Assembly (NCBI RefSeq): GCF_963082655.1
Contig: NC_081554.1
Location: forward strand, 45,194,291 to 45,258,290
DNA: 64,000 nucleotides
Direction of reading: 5' to 3'
DNA from: Stomoxys calcitrans
Taxonomy: Eukaryota; Arthropoda; Insecta; Diptera; Muscidae
Shown: positions 11,685-22,391 of the stretch, in pieces
Position numbering within the stretch: the first letter of the stretch is position 1
Layout of the letters: each line of letters starts with the position of its first letter
Made by a program: the position numbers and the translations under genes
Notes under the pieces: model-generated
What the model saw: only the letters and a program-made list of their open reading frames with translations
Told to the model about the DNA's origin: nothing
Databases searched by the model: none

Positions 11685-12288
11685 TGGGAAGACTTAGAAT
11701 CACTGTCTAATTCGATTCAGAGATATCCGTCTATCTGTCTGTTTTTCTGCTCGTTTATTTGTCTGTCCGTCTGCCTCTCCATGTCAATTTGTGTACAGAA
11801 CGAAGTTTGCAATTCTTATCCGATCGTCTTCCATCTAGGCACAGTCATCTCGGCGAAGCCTATTGAAATTGGAAAAAATCAATCCAGATTTTAATAAAGC
11901 TTCAATCTATATGTTCTTCCGAATTGGCATAACATTGCAATAATATGCAAATTTGCCCATGAACATTCCATTAACGAACTGCGGCAAACTTCTCAAACAT
12001 CAATGAGTGCTGTCCGATTCAATTTTAAATTCAATGATAGGGGACCTCCCTTTTGGGGATGTCGCCAGCATTAGCATGGGATAACCACCGCTGAAAATAT
12101 TCTGATGTTCTTGCCAGGATTCGAACACAGGCGTTCGGCGTCGTACAGGCGTACATGCTAACCTCTGCGCTACGGTGGCCTTTGCAATAATGTGGTCATT
12201 TGTAAACCGGTTCTCGCAAACTTTCAGAGGAGCGATGCTTATGACTCCCCACATTGATATCTTTGCCCGATATGGGTATTTATGTAAA
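11685..12288 (+). mobile_element. HINE-B fragment split by a SINE
   Basis: 11685-11934 carries the HINE-B 5' block (TCTGTCTGTTTTTC-type run, 'caatttgtgtaca', 'gaagcctattgaaattgg'), the reverse of the segment at 50440-50600. It resumes at 12192 with 'gtggtcatttgtaaaccggttctcg', part of the HINE-B unit. The gap is filled by SINE copy 3, so the SINE inserted into this HINE-B copy. Confidence 0.75.
11945..12181 (-). mobile_element. SINE copy 3 with 10-bp target duplication
   Basis: Minus-strand SINE with an intact A box (TAGCGCAGAGGTTAGCATG) and a B box GTTCGAATCCTGG. It is flanked by direct repeats TTGCAATAAT at 11935-11944 and 12182-12191, the expected mark of target-primed insertion, and lies inside a HINE-B copy that continues on both sides. 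The middle of the body is deleted, so it is shorter than the ~320-bp family length. Confidence 0.9.
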
Positions 12289-12368
12289 AACAAGTTAAAG
12301 CGCGCAAAGTTCGGCCGGGCCGAATTGTATAAACCCTCCACCATGGATCGCATTTGCCAAGTTCTTTG
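12289..12368 (-). mobile_element. HINE-A 3' end fragment
   Basis: Contains only CAAGTTAAAGCGCGCAAAG, the stem-loop TTCGGCCGGGCCGAA and CCCTCCACCATGGATCGCAT; the rest of the element is missing. Confidence 0.8.
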
Positions 12369-12730
12369 AATGACTTGTCATGGCTGTGAGAAGTCATAGA
12401 AAAATAATTTGGACCGAATTTTTGATGACTCCACCACAAAAATCATCCGAAAATGTTGTTATTTCCCATTCAATGTTGGGTGTGAGCTCTTGCAACGTCG
12501 CACAGTGAGAAAATAAAAAAAATAGTAAAAACATGCCGTGTGAGAGATATCTCTTCGAAATTTGTAATCGTTAGATCTGAGGTGTTTGCGAGAATTTGAG
12601 GAGCGCCATGTACCTGACTCCCGGAGTCAACCCCTAACTTAAATTTACAAAAATCGCTGAAATACCCCTTTCGGGGAAAGATGGTTTCCAAATTGGATGG
12701 AGATATATCTACCCATTCTCACACAGAATA
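12369..12730. other. Unique stretch
   Basis: No recognised coding or repeat content apart from faint resemblance to HINE flanks. Confidence 0.35.
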
Positions 12731-14894
12731 TTTCTATACCCTCCACCATAGGATGGGAGTATATTAACTTCGTCATTTGGTTTGTCTGTCTGTCGAAAGC
12801 ACGCCAACTTTCGAAGGAGTTTCGAACTTGGCACAAAAACTTCTTAGCAGCATAGAACCGTTGGATTTGTAAATGGGCCATATCGGTCCATGTTTTGATA
12901 GAGCTGCCAAATAAACCGATCTTGGATCTTGGATGGACTTCTTGAGTCACTACAGGGTGCAATTCTCATCCGATTTGGCTGAAATGTTGCATGAGGTGTT
13001 TTGTTATGATTTCCGACAACTGTGCCAAGTATGGTTTAAATCGGTTCATAACCTGACATGGCTGCCATATAAACCGATCTTGGATCTTGACTTCTTGAGC
13101 CACTAGAGGGCGCAATTCTCATCCGATTTGGCTGAAATTTTGCAGGTGGTGTTTTGTTATGACTTCCAACAACTGTGTCTAGTATGGTTTATGATGGCTG
13201 CCATATAATCCTATCTTGGATCTTGACATCTTGAGCCACTAGAGGGCGCAATTCTCATCCGATTTGGATAAAATTTTGCATTTAGTGTTTTGTTGTGACT
13301 CCAACAACTGTGCCAAGTATGGTTTATGATGGCTGCCATATAAACCGATCTTGGATTTTGTCTTCTTGAGCCACTAGAGGGCGCAATTCTCATCCGATTT
13401 GGCTGAAATTTTGCATGAGGTGTTTTGTTATGACTTCCAACAACTGTGCCAAGTATGGTTTAAATCGGTCCATAACCTGATATAGCTGGCATATAAACCG
13501 ATTTTGGGTCTTGACTTCTTGAGCCGCTAGAGGGCGCAATTCTCATCCGATTTGGGATAAATTTAGTAGGAGTGTTTTGTTATGACTTCCAACAAGTGTG
13601 CTAAGTATGGTTTAAATCGGTCCATAACCTGATATAGCTTCCATGTAAACCGATCTTGGATCTTGTCTTTTTGAGCCACTAGAGGCCTCAATTCTCGTAC
13701 GATTTGGCTGAAATTTGGCTCAACGGCTTCTCCTGTGACCTTCGTACGTGTCCAATGTGGTGTGAATCGATCTATAGCTTGTTACAGCTCCCATCAAAAA
13801 CGATCTCCCGATTATGCTTCTTAAACCCCTACAAGGCGCAATTTTTATCCGACTTCCAACAACTGTGCCAAATATGGTTTAAATCAGTCCATAACCTGAT
13901 ATAGCTGCCATATAAACCGATCTTGGATCTTGACTTCTTGAGCCACTAGAGGGCGCAATTCTCATCCGATTTGGATGAAATTTTGCATGCGGTGTTTTGT
14001 TATGACTTCCAACAACTGTGCTAAGTATGGTTCAAATCAGTCCATAACCGGATATGGCTGCCATACAAACCGATCTTGGATCTTGACTTCTTGACCCAAT
14101 AGAGGGCGCAATTCTCATCCGATTTGGCTGAAATTTTGCATGCGGTGTTTTGTTATGACTTCCAACAACTGTGCTAAGTATAGTTTAAATCAGTCCATAA
14201 CCTGATATAGCTGGCATATAAACCGATTTTGGGTCTTGACTTCTTGAGCCGCAAGAGGGCGCAATTCTCATCCGATTTGGATGAAATTTTGCATGCGGTG
14301 TTTTGTTATGACTTCCGACAACTGTGCCAAGTATGATTTAAATCGGTCCATAACCTGATATAGCTGGCATATAAACCGATTTTGGATCTGGACTTCTTGA
14401 GCCGCTAGAGGGCGCAATTCTCATCCTATTTAGCTGAAATTCATAACCTGATATGGCTGCCATATTAATTGATCTTGGGTCTTCATTTCTTGAGCCTCTA
14501 GAGGGCGCAATTCTTACCCTATTCGGCTGAAATTTTGTTCAACAGCTTCTCCCATGATCTTCAACATACGTATCCAATATGGTGTGAATCGATCTTTAGC
14601 CTGTTACAGCTCCCATCTGAACCGATCTCCCGATTTTGCTTATTGAGCCCCTACAAGGCGCAATTCTTAACCTAATGGACTGAAAAATTACCCAATGACT
14701 TCTACTATGGTCTTCAACATTCAAATTATTTATGGTCCAAATCGGACTATAACTTGATATTGCTTCAGTAGCATATCAATTCTTATCCATCATTCTTTGT
14801 TTGCCACAACATGCAAAGAACTCGAAAATTTGTGATCTATGGGGGAGGGTATACAAGATTCGGCCCAGCCGAACTTAGCACGCTCTTACTTGTT
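12731..14894 (+). mobile_element. HINE-A element with expanded ~152-bp array
   Basis: Starts TATACCCTCCACCATAGGAT and ends with GGGGGAGGGTATACAAGATT, the stem-loop TTCGGCCCAGCCGAA and GCACGCTCTTACTTGTT. The 5' block is shortened (GTCTGTCTGTCGAAAGCACG remains, but the TATATATTCTTGATC part is gone). About eleven units follow; the phrase 'cttgagcc' recurs near 12940, 13091, 13228, 13363, 13516, 13669, 13935, 14087, 14241 and 14393, giving periods mostly of 151-154 bp with two near 136. It is the longest HINE-A copy here, at 2.1 kb. Confidence 0.88.
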
Positions 14895-14924
14895 ATTATT
14901 TTTTTTTTCGATTTTCTCCCACTG

Positions 14925-15490
14925 TGAGTCGTCGACTTGTTGGCATAGACCACAGACTTGACGTAGCCCCGCAGCAAAAAGTCTAAAGTCGTCAAATCAC
15001 ACAAACGAGGCGTTTATTCGGCTGACTCATTTCTTGAGATAACACTCTCATTAAACTTACTCTTCAATAAATCGATTGTAACGTGTGGTGTGTGACTTTT
15101 GGCACCATTCTGTTGAAAACACATATCGTCTAGGTCCATATTTTCCAATTTAAGTCAAATGTTGTTCATTCACGGTAACGTGCCGATTTGCTTCGTCGAC
15201 GAAGAAGTATGGCCCAATGACGCCGCCGGCATGTAAACCGCACCACACAGTTCCTTTTTTTGTGGATAAAATGTTAATTAGTGAAGCACATGTGGATTTT
15301 CACCTAACCAATGATGCATATTTTGCTTATTGACGACTCCATTAAGCCAAAAATAAGCTACGTCTTTGAGGATGATTTGCTTCGATATCAGTCATAAGAA
15401 ATCTGTCACCGACTCCGAATTTTGGTGGTGTCTATGATTTGCAGACGTTGTTCGTTCGTTTACGTTGCCGTGATGAAAATGTTGAGTTTA
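14925..15490 (-). pseudogene. Second MarR-type transposase remnant, different subfamily
   Basis: The minus strand, read across several frameshifts, gives AYFWLNGVVNKQN, HHWLGENPHVLH, TVWCGLHAGGVIGPYFF, VDEANRHVTVNEQ, DDMCFQQNGAKSH, CDLTTLDFLLRGYVKS. These match the MarR order (FWLNGYVNKQN, VWCGLWAGG, FFKDDANRNVT, QQDGATCH, CDLTPLD), but the sequence is clearly diverged from the other MarR copies. Spacing from the QQN residue to the last Asp is 41, counted by me. The middle Asp is Asn here. No terminal repeats were found. Confidence 0.65.
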
Positions 15491-17084
15491 CTGAATAATT
15501 GACAATGACAGTTCGATGATTTGTGTAAGAGTGCGTTCACAAATTTAATACAAAATTCTGAATTTCCTTTTGGAAAACCCCGTTTTTTGTACATCAAGCT
15601 TTACTTATTCAAAAGTTCGTGTGCCTCCCATAGAGTTCCCAAATATTTGAAAAGTCATTTAAAGAACTTATCCTATGCGATCATTGATGGAACTTTACTT
15701 GTTTATACATTCTTATGCCAGAAGACTCCATTGAATCCTCGCTGAAAAGTGTGAGGATGAGAAATTGTTTCCAAGCCAAGAAAATTAGAAAAGTATAAAG
15801 AATCACAATGCGCCATCCATTGAATTAAGTGAATACTAAGACCATTTTTTGGTTTCTCATTCCCCTCCAAGCAAACCCAACTATTTATCCCAAATTTAAA
15901 TTTGTCGCTATGAAGAACTTTAGTTAACCATGTATAACCTGTACTGCAATATTCTCTAAACAGAAAAATAATTCTTTCACATATAAGATCCTTGAACGTT
16001 GTTGGTTTCTATTTGGTATTTTATTTTCAAATTTTGGCCTTGCTGGAAATATTTGCTGCTGTATGACAAACAAAAAAACAAAACAACACCAACATGCGAA
16101 CCGCTTGTTTTCTTAAGTCACAAGAGTGCACTTCAATATCCACAGACATCATATGCAGTTCTGCAAACCAATTCAGTATTAAGTTGTCCACACACATTGA
16201 CACGTAATGGAGTGTATCGTCCTCAAGTCGAAAGGATTCCATAAAATGTTGACTCTACGGTCATAAAAATGTGTATTTTCAAAATAAAATTACGCCCCAT
16301 GCTCATAATAGCGTTGCCAAAGAAAAAAGGGGGAAAAAAAAGAAACCCAACCCCCCAGAGCTAACACAAATAACCACAAATATGTTAGCCGCCGAATAAA
16401 ACGCTGAGAGGCAGATGCCAACACCATGACCCAAAAGCATGGCCATAGCCATCAGCTAATACTTGCAGCCGTTTCGGTTGGTATTGTGGCAGTTGTCACA
16501 AGTGCATAAATTGCAACGCCATATTACTTACCAGAGAAATGGTGGCTGCTCCCTAACAGGCAACGCCATGGCTGGGAGGAAAACCAGCGATAACCAGTAA
16601 AACGTCAGAATCAGCAATAGCCACATTGTCAAACACTCCGTCCGACACGCAATACAACGCACTACGTTGCAATGTGCAATCTTTCGAAGCAACTGAACTC
16701 AAATAATGTTTGTCTTCTTTTCTGTTATTTACCCATATGGTGGGCGTTTGAGACTGAAATGTGCAATTTGGCTGCTGATTGTGAGCATAATTGTGTTTGA
16801 ATGTGTGATTTAATATTTTTGGAAAATTGTTTGCCCTTTTTGACTGCACTCCGGCTGCACTCACTGACTTTACCTCTTAGAGAAGGTTTATATTACACAG
16901 AATCGAAAAATGACTTTGCAAAGACGGTTGCGGATGATTATAAGGAACATGGGACAGTGATTTCAAGTACACCATAATACTTCGCTTAAACGGTTTTGTT
17001 GAATTTGTAAGCAGCGGTATGTTAAAGACTTAAACACTGACAAAATTAAACCTTATAAGAAAATAATTAAAATTTGAAAAAATA
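15491..17084. other. Unique stretch
   Basis: Apart from small A-rich runs there is no similarity to the repeats in this window. Frames at 15521-15745, 15999-16244 and 16553-16864 show no recognisable motif. This is one of the longer pieces that may represent the host sequence into which repeats inserted. Confidence 0.4.
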
Positions 17085-17235
17085 AACAAGTAAGAGCGTG
17101 CTTAGTTCGGCCGGGCCGAATCTTATATACCCTCCACCATGGATCGCATTTGTTGAGTTCTATGCGCGGTATATCATTTTAGGCAAACAAAGAATATTGA
17201 ATAAGAAATGTTTTGCTATTGGAGCTGTATCATAT
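17085..17235 (-). mobile_element. HINE-A 3' end fragment
   Basis: AACAAGTAAGAGCGTGCTTA, stem-loop TTCGGCCGGGCCGAA, TATACCCTCCACCATGG, then 'aggcaaacaaagaatattg'. The core and the opposite end are missing; it is fused to a LINE piece near 17236. Confidence 0.85.
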
Positions 17236-17660
17236 GGTAGCCAGCATTGGTCAAGGGTAATACTTAATACACCCTCGAAACATAACGACGTAACCATCTA
17301 TCAAACAGTGAAAGCTATATATACCAGCAAAAGGTGCGTCCTTTGCCACCAATTTTCGTAATCTCGAGGTGTCCTTGACACTCGACAACTCCTCTACCGC
17401 TCTAAAAAAGTCTTCCCTTTTAGATCTTCTTAACTCCTTCTTGTCCCTATAGACCGCCCATAACTATCTGTCGCTTCTCTTACTGGCCGCATTGAACGCA
17501 CTTCTGGCATCGGTGTGGAACAACTTGAGATCCTTCTTCCACAATATGTTATCCTTTCTTTTTCTGGGCCTCCTGGCTGGACAAGCCGTCATGAAAGTAT
17601 CGATTGTTATTCTCTTCTCTATGGTCTGAACCAAGTACTCAACGTCCTTCGCACTCGAGA
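17236..17660 (-). pseudogene. LINE fragment, endonuclease-RT linker
   Basis: The minus strand encodes DNILWKKDLKLFHTDARSAF, then, after a stop, LWAVYRDKKELRRSKREDFF. This W..L..L...AR.AFN...Y...K...R.KRE pattern is typical of the linker after the APE endonuclease in I/R1/LOA-type LINEs. It differs from the LINE-A linker at about 32700-32900, so it is a different element. One stop separates the two halves. The MarR copy begins where it ends. Confidence 0.6.
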
Positions 17661-18520
17661 TGTAACGTCCTTCACGTTTTGTGGTTTGCTTCACTGTCAA
17701 ACATCTTCAGTTTGGTCTATAGTTTAACCATGAATCGTCTTACATACGAACATCGCTTGCAAATTTTTGAATTTTATTATCAAAATGCGTGCTCTGTTAA
17801 GAGAGTTCATCGCGCGCTTCCTCAATTGAGCTACGAAGTTAATTTTTGACTCAATGGGTACGTAAATAAGCAGAATTGTCGACTTTGGAGTGAAGATCAG
17901 CCAGTCAACCAATGCATCCAGAAAAAATCACAGTTTGGTGCGGTGTATGGGCTGGTGCCATCATTGGACCGTGCTTCTTCAAAGATGATGCGAATCGTAA
18001 CGTAACTGTGAATGGAGAGAGCTATCGAGAGATGATATCCAACTTTTTTTTTTGCCCAGAATGCAAGAGAGCTTAACTTGCATGACATGTGGATTCAAAA
18101 AGAAGGTGCCACATGCCTCACTGTACTCGTAACTATGGACTTATTGAGAGGCGTGTTAGGTGGACATTTTCTTTCACGTTCGGGACCGTTCAATTGGCCG
18201 CCTAGATCGTGGGATTTAACGCCTTTAGACAATTTTTTGTGGGGCTATGCTAAAGCTTATGTCTATACAGACAAGCCTGCTTCAACTGACGCATTGGAAG
18301 ACAAGATTGAAGCATTTTTTCGCGGGATACCTGCCGAAATGTTTTAAAGGGTATGCCAAAATTGGTCTAAGCGGATGGACCATTTGAGGCGCAGTTACAG
18401 CCAACATTTGCCTGAAATAATCTTCAAATATTGAACTACATATGGAGCGTGCTATCGATTCAAATAAAGATTTCATTGAAAAACTTTCCTATAGCTCTTA
18501 AAAATGCACCCTTTATTTAA
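17661..18520 (+). mobile_element. MarR internal-deletion derivative
   Basis: Starts with the transposase leader ('cttcactgtcaaac') and ATG with MNRLTYEHRLQIFEFYYQN. It keeps about 25-30 codons to VHRALP, then jumps to the NFWLNGYVNKQNCR coding segment, shifted out of frame. The DDE region continues: DDANRNVTVN, MWIQKEGATC, then DLTPLDNFLWGYAKAYVYTD and DALEDKIEAFFRGIPAEM. The right end is a terminal repeat, CTCTTAAAAATGCACCCTTT. The middle catalytic Asp (QQD in the family) reads QKE here. The left terminal repeat is missing. Confidence 0.8.
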
Positions 18521-18576
18521 TCCGATATGTCCTTTTAGCCACAATTTGTGTTCGATATTTACAAATTTATATTTAC

Positions 18577-18902
18577 GGAGGTCACCGTAGCGCAGAGGTT
18601 ATCATATCCGCCTATGACTTTGAACGCTTGGGTTCGAATCCTGGCGAAACCATTACAAAAAAAATTTTCCACGGTGGTTTTTCCCTCCTAATGCTGGCAA
18701 CATTAGTGAGGTACTACACCATGTAAAACTTCTCTCTAAAGAGATGTCGTACTGCGGTACGCCGTTCGGACTCGGCTATAAAAAGGAGGCCCCTTATCAT
18801 TGACCTTAAACTTGAATCGGACTGCACTCATTGATATGTGAGAAATTTGCCTCTGTTCCTAAGTGAAATGTTCATGGGCAAAATTTGCATTTGCATATTT
18901 AC
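18577..18902 (+). mobile_element. SINE copy 4, near full length, with target duplication
   Basis: Head: GGAGGTCACCGTAGCGCAGA, A-box region with one change, B box GGTTCGAATCCTGG; body with GTCGTACTGCGGTACGCCG, CTATAAAAAGGAGGCCCCTT, 'gactgcactcattgatatg' and a TTGCATTTGC tail. ATATTTAC lies just before the head (18569-18576) and right after the tail (18895-18902), consistent with a short target-site duplication. About 320 bp, the family length. Confidence 0.88.
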
Positions 18903-19215
18903 AAAATTTAGCACGAGATGTTTTATTTGAAATCCCAATACGTGTGCAAAATTTCGTCAAAATCGGTCCAGATTTAGATATAGCTCCGACATATATCTTT
19001 CCAACGATATGGCCCATAAGGCTGTAGTAGCCACAATTTAGGTCCTATGGTAAGAAAATTTTAAAAGGTTCTATACAATATTTCAGTTGGTATGCAGAAT
19101 TAAAGTCTGAATATATTTCAACACAGGTTCCATGAATTGAACGTAGTACGTATTCTCGGTGGTGCAGGGTATTATATAGTCGGCCATGCCTAACTTTTGT
19201 CTTTCCTTACTGGTT
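18903..19215 (+). mobile_element. HINE-B-type 3' fragment
   Basis: Two degenerate units ('caaaatttcgtcaaaatcgg', 'tatagctccgacatat') lead to a 3' end GGTGCAGGGTATTATATAGT, then CGGCCATGCCTAACTTTTG and CTTTCCTTACTGG. This is the same end type, in the opposite strand, as that at 49009-49070. Confidence 0.65.
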
Positions 19216-19289
19216 TTTTTTTGCATGATTTTGCAGAAAATTGGTACATAAAGTACCAATATACCCTTTAACTAAGTTCTTTTGTAGAT

Positions 19290-19365
19290 ATTTTTAGCCG
19301 AATCCATGGCGGTGGGTTCCCATAGTTCCGTCCAGCTGAACTTAAGATGCTTTTACTTGTTTCTA
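19290..19365 (+). mobile_element. HINE 3' end fragment
   Basis: A diverged 3' end: GGCGGTGGGTTCCCATAGTT, CCGTCCAGCTGAACTTAAG, ATGCTTTTACTTGTTT. No core is attached. Confidence 0.6.
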
Positions 19366-20067
19366 CATGCAAATGTTTGTGGTTTTACCAAAATAATACC
19401 ACAAAATGTGTGACTCGCAAAATGGACGTTGTTCTTTAAGCAGTTTAAAAGCTATTCTGCTTCTATGGTGAAGAACCAGCCATCCATCCAGCCAACCAGA
19501 TGAGTATTTTTTCACAATGCACACCAACTACAGGAAGTAGCGATGATAAAAGCGGTCACATAAAAGTGGTCCATTTTATTTTTCTTGGTGTTGAGGGTTA
19601 CTATGACAACTGAAAACACACATGTACCCCAGCATCAACAAAGTGGCATGCCATCGAATGTGCTTCCGTATAGTTTCTTAGCAAATACTGTTACATATAC
19701 AATTACTTAGGACAGGCGACAACTTCATTAGAGAGCTTTGAATGGCTTTACGAAATGAGAAATCACTGCTTCGCCATCAAAACTCGTGGAGTGTTCAAAT
19801 CATAGAAGACCAATCTGGAATTTGGTGGCATCAACAAAGCTACGTTGCATGTAAGGAAAGCGAACTGAGGAAATGTCACTAAAAGGGAATTTACGTTTTG
19901 GTGACATGCTCGCACAGAGAACTCACGTGGAAAAATTAGCAGCTTATCTGGCTTTCCATGAACTCGGGCATCATTATTAGAGGAGTGCTCGAAATCTGGT
20001 TTGTTGGCGCATTGTTTTTTTACTTAGCAAAACCGGGTTCTCAAGAGTTCAATTTGAAGTTAACTAA
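19366..20067. other. Unique stretch
   Basis: No recognised coding sequence or repeat. Confidence 0.4.
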
Positions 20068-20131
20068 AACAAGTAAAAACATTTTAAGTTCGGGCCTTTC
20101 GAACTTTAGATATCCACCATGGATATATTTA
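20068..20131 (-). mobile_element. HINE 3' end fragment
   Basis: AACAAGTAAAAACATTTTAA followed by a variant stem-loop (TTCGGGCCTTTCGAA) and ATCCACCATGG. A diverged relative of the HINE-A end. Confidence 0.6.
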
Positions 20132-20234
20132 TCATCCTTGTTCATTTCAACTCCTCTACTTTGTCCGTAGTTATATCGCAATATGTGCTGATCTGAATCA
20201 TATCAACGAAAAGCATTATACAAGTCACAATAAT

Positions 20235-21370
20235 GATTTTAGCAACACTAGTTTAAACAGCTCCTGCACGTTTCGTGTTTTGTTGCAATGTCAAACGTCT
20301 TCCGCTTCGTCTATAATATAACCATGAATCGTCTTATAAACGAACAACGCTTGCAAATTATTAAATTGTATCTCCAAAATGCGTGCTCTGTTAAAAAGTT
20401 CATCACGCTCATTTTTCAATTCATTTCGAAGCTCATTTTTGACTCAGTGGGTACGTACATAAGCAGAATTATCGATTTTAGAGTGAAGATCTGTCAGAAG
20501 CATTGCAAGAGCTACCAATGCATGCAGAAAAAGTCGCAGTTTGATGCGGTTTATGGGCTGGTGTCATCATTGGGCCGTACTTCTTCAAAGATGATGCGAA
20601 TCGTAACGTAACTATGAATGGAGAGAGCTATCGTGAGATGATATTCAACTTTATTTTGCCCATAAATCGTCTTACAAACGAATAACGCTTGCAAATTATT
20701 GAATTTTATTACCAAAATGCGTGCTCTTTTAAAAAGTTCATCACGCTCATTTTTCAATACATTTCGAAGCTCATTTTTGACTCAGTGGGTACGTACATCA
20801 GCAGAATTATCGATTTTAGAGCGAAGATCTGTCAGAAGCATTGCAAGAGCTACCAATGCATGCAGAAAAAGTCGCAGTTTGATGCGGTTTATGGGCTGGT
20901 GTCATCATTGGACCGTACTTCTTCAAAGACGATGCGAATCGTTACATAACTGTGAATGGTTAGCGCTACCGTAATATGATATTCAACTTTATTTTGCCCA
21001 AAATGCAAGAGCTTGACTTGCATGACATGTGGTTTCAACAAGACGGTGACAATGACATGCCACACAGCCGCGTAACAATGGACTTATTGAGAGGCGAGTT
21101 CGGTGAACATTTTCTTTCACGTTCGGGACCGTTCGATTGGCCGCCTAGATTGTGAGATTTAACGTCTTTAGACTATTATTTGTGGGGCTATATTAAAGCT
21201 TATGTCTATACAACAAAGCCCGCTTCAAATGACGCATTGGAAGACAACTTTGAAACATTTATTCGTGAGATACCGGCCGAAATGTTGGAAAGAGTATGCC
21301 AAAATGGGACTAAGCGGATGGGCGAGGCGAGATTATAATATTTGAAGACTGTCTCGTGATTTGATACAGG
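20235..21370 (+). mobile_element. MarR internal-deletion derivative with 338-bp duplication
   Basis: Contains the leader, the ATG with MNRLINEQRLQIIKLYLQNA, the same internal deletion junction as the 17.7-kb and 60-kb copies, and the DDE region out of frame. The segment from 'aatcgtctta' at 20327 to about 20664 is repeated directly from 20665. The second copy runs on to QQDGD, WPPRL, the DYYLWGYIKAYVYT region and IPAEMLERVCQNGTKR. The right terminal repeat is missing. Stops throughout. Confidence 0.8.
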
Positions 21371-21399
21371 GCAACGTAAAAAGGTCTAAGAACTATACG

Positions 21400-21690
21400 A
21401 GGATCAAGAATATATCACATTATAGGGTCGGAAACGGAAATTTCGATGTGCTGTAAGTAATTGTGTCCTCGAGCGGCTCAAGATGTCAATTCGGGATATC
21501 GGTTTATATGGGATCTAGATCTAGAGAGGTTATAGACCGATGTAGATCATAATTGCCAACTATGTTGAAGGTGATAGAAGAAATCATTGTGCGAAATTTC
21601 ACCAAAACCAGATAGGAACTGCGCCCTCTAGGCGCTCCAGAAGTGTAATGGGGAGATCGGTTTATATGGGAGACTAGCCGAACGGGGCCC
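21400..21690 (-). mobile_element. HINE-A-like fragments
   Basis: Part of a 5' block ('atcaagaatatatcac', 'gggtcggaaacg', 'atttcgatgtg') joined to two core units ('gagcggctcaagatgtcaa', 'atcggtttatatggg'). Confidence 0.6.
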
Positions 21691-21756
21691 GCTCCGCTGC
21701 GCCTTCTTTAACTCTCTAATATCTTTTTAGGATGGGGACACTTCGCCCTGCATTCG

Positions 21757-22060
21757 GATAGCGAATTCGTGCCATTGTAGCCTATAACGCTGAACGCGTT
21801 CGAATCCTGATGAGAACATCGGACAAAGTGGTGTTTATCCCTTCTTAATATTGGCGACATTTGCGAGGTTTAATGCCATGCATTATCATATAAAAAAATA
21901 TATAAAAAATTTTCCCCAAAGAGGTGTCGCACTGCGGGACGCCGTTCGGTTTCGGCTTTTAAAAAATTCCCTTATCATTGAGTTTAAACTTGAATCGGAA
22001 AGCACTCATTAGTGAGTGAGGATTTGCCCCTTATCGATTCCTGGTGGTAATGTTCCTCCT
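21757..22060 (+). mobile_element. SINE copy 5, decayed
   Basis: A damaged head (A-box area lost; B-box remnant CGTTCGAATCCTG), then the body with GTGTCGCACTGCGGGACGCC and 'cttgaatcgg.aagcactcatt'. The tail is altered. Confidence 0.75.
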
Positions 22061-22084
22061 TAGGGTAATGTTCTTATTAGGGGA

Positions 22085-22391
22085 GGGATGCCAACTCAGA
22101 CATTTCGACTAAAATATGGATATCAAATTCGTGATGCACTTCCAAATCCCTTTAATTTGAGGCTCATATTGCCAAAAAATTAAGTGTTTGGAGGGTGTTT
22201 TGGGGCTGGGGCAGCCACCGGCATTTTGCACGTTCTTTATTCCCAACGGAAATGAAGTTCAGTTAAGAGGGTGCTATAGAGCGTACCCCGAAACACTTGG
22301 CTCCAAAATTGGATATCAAATTCGTATTCTGTTTGTAATCTACTGCCTAATACTTTTCATTTGAGTACCATATTGACATCAACTTCGAATA
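22085..22391 (-). repeat. Family C units left of mariner
   Basis: Two units in reverse orientation ('gatatcaaattcgt', 'gtgttttggggc', 'tttcatttgagtaccatattg'). Family C resumes at 23014, so the mariner copy lies inside the array. Confidence 0.7.

Noticed and set aside
17724..18088. Minus-strand frames opposite MarR
   Set aside because: Shadow frames of the transposase remnant.
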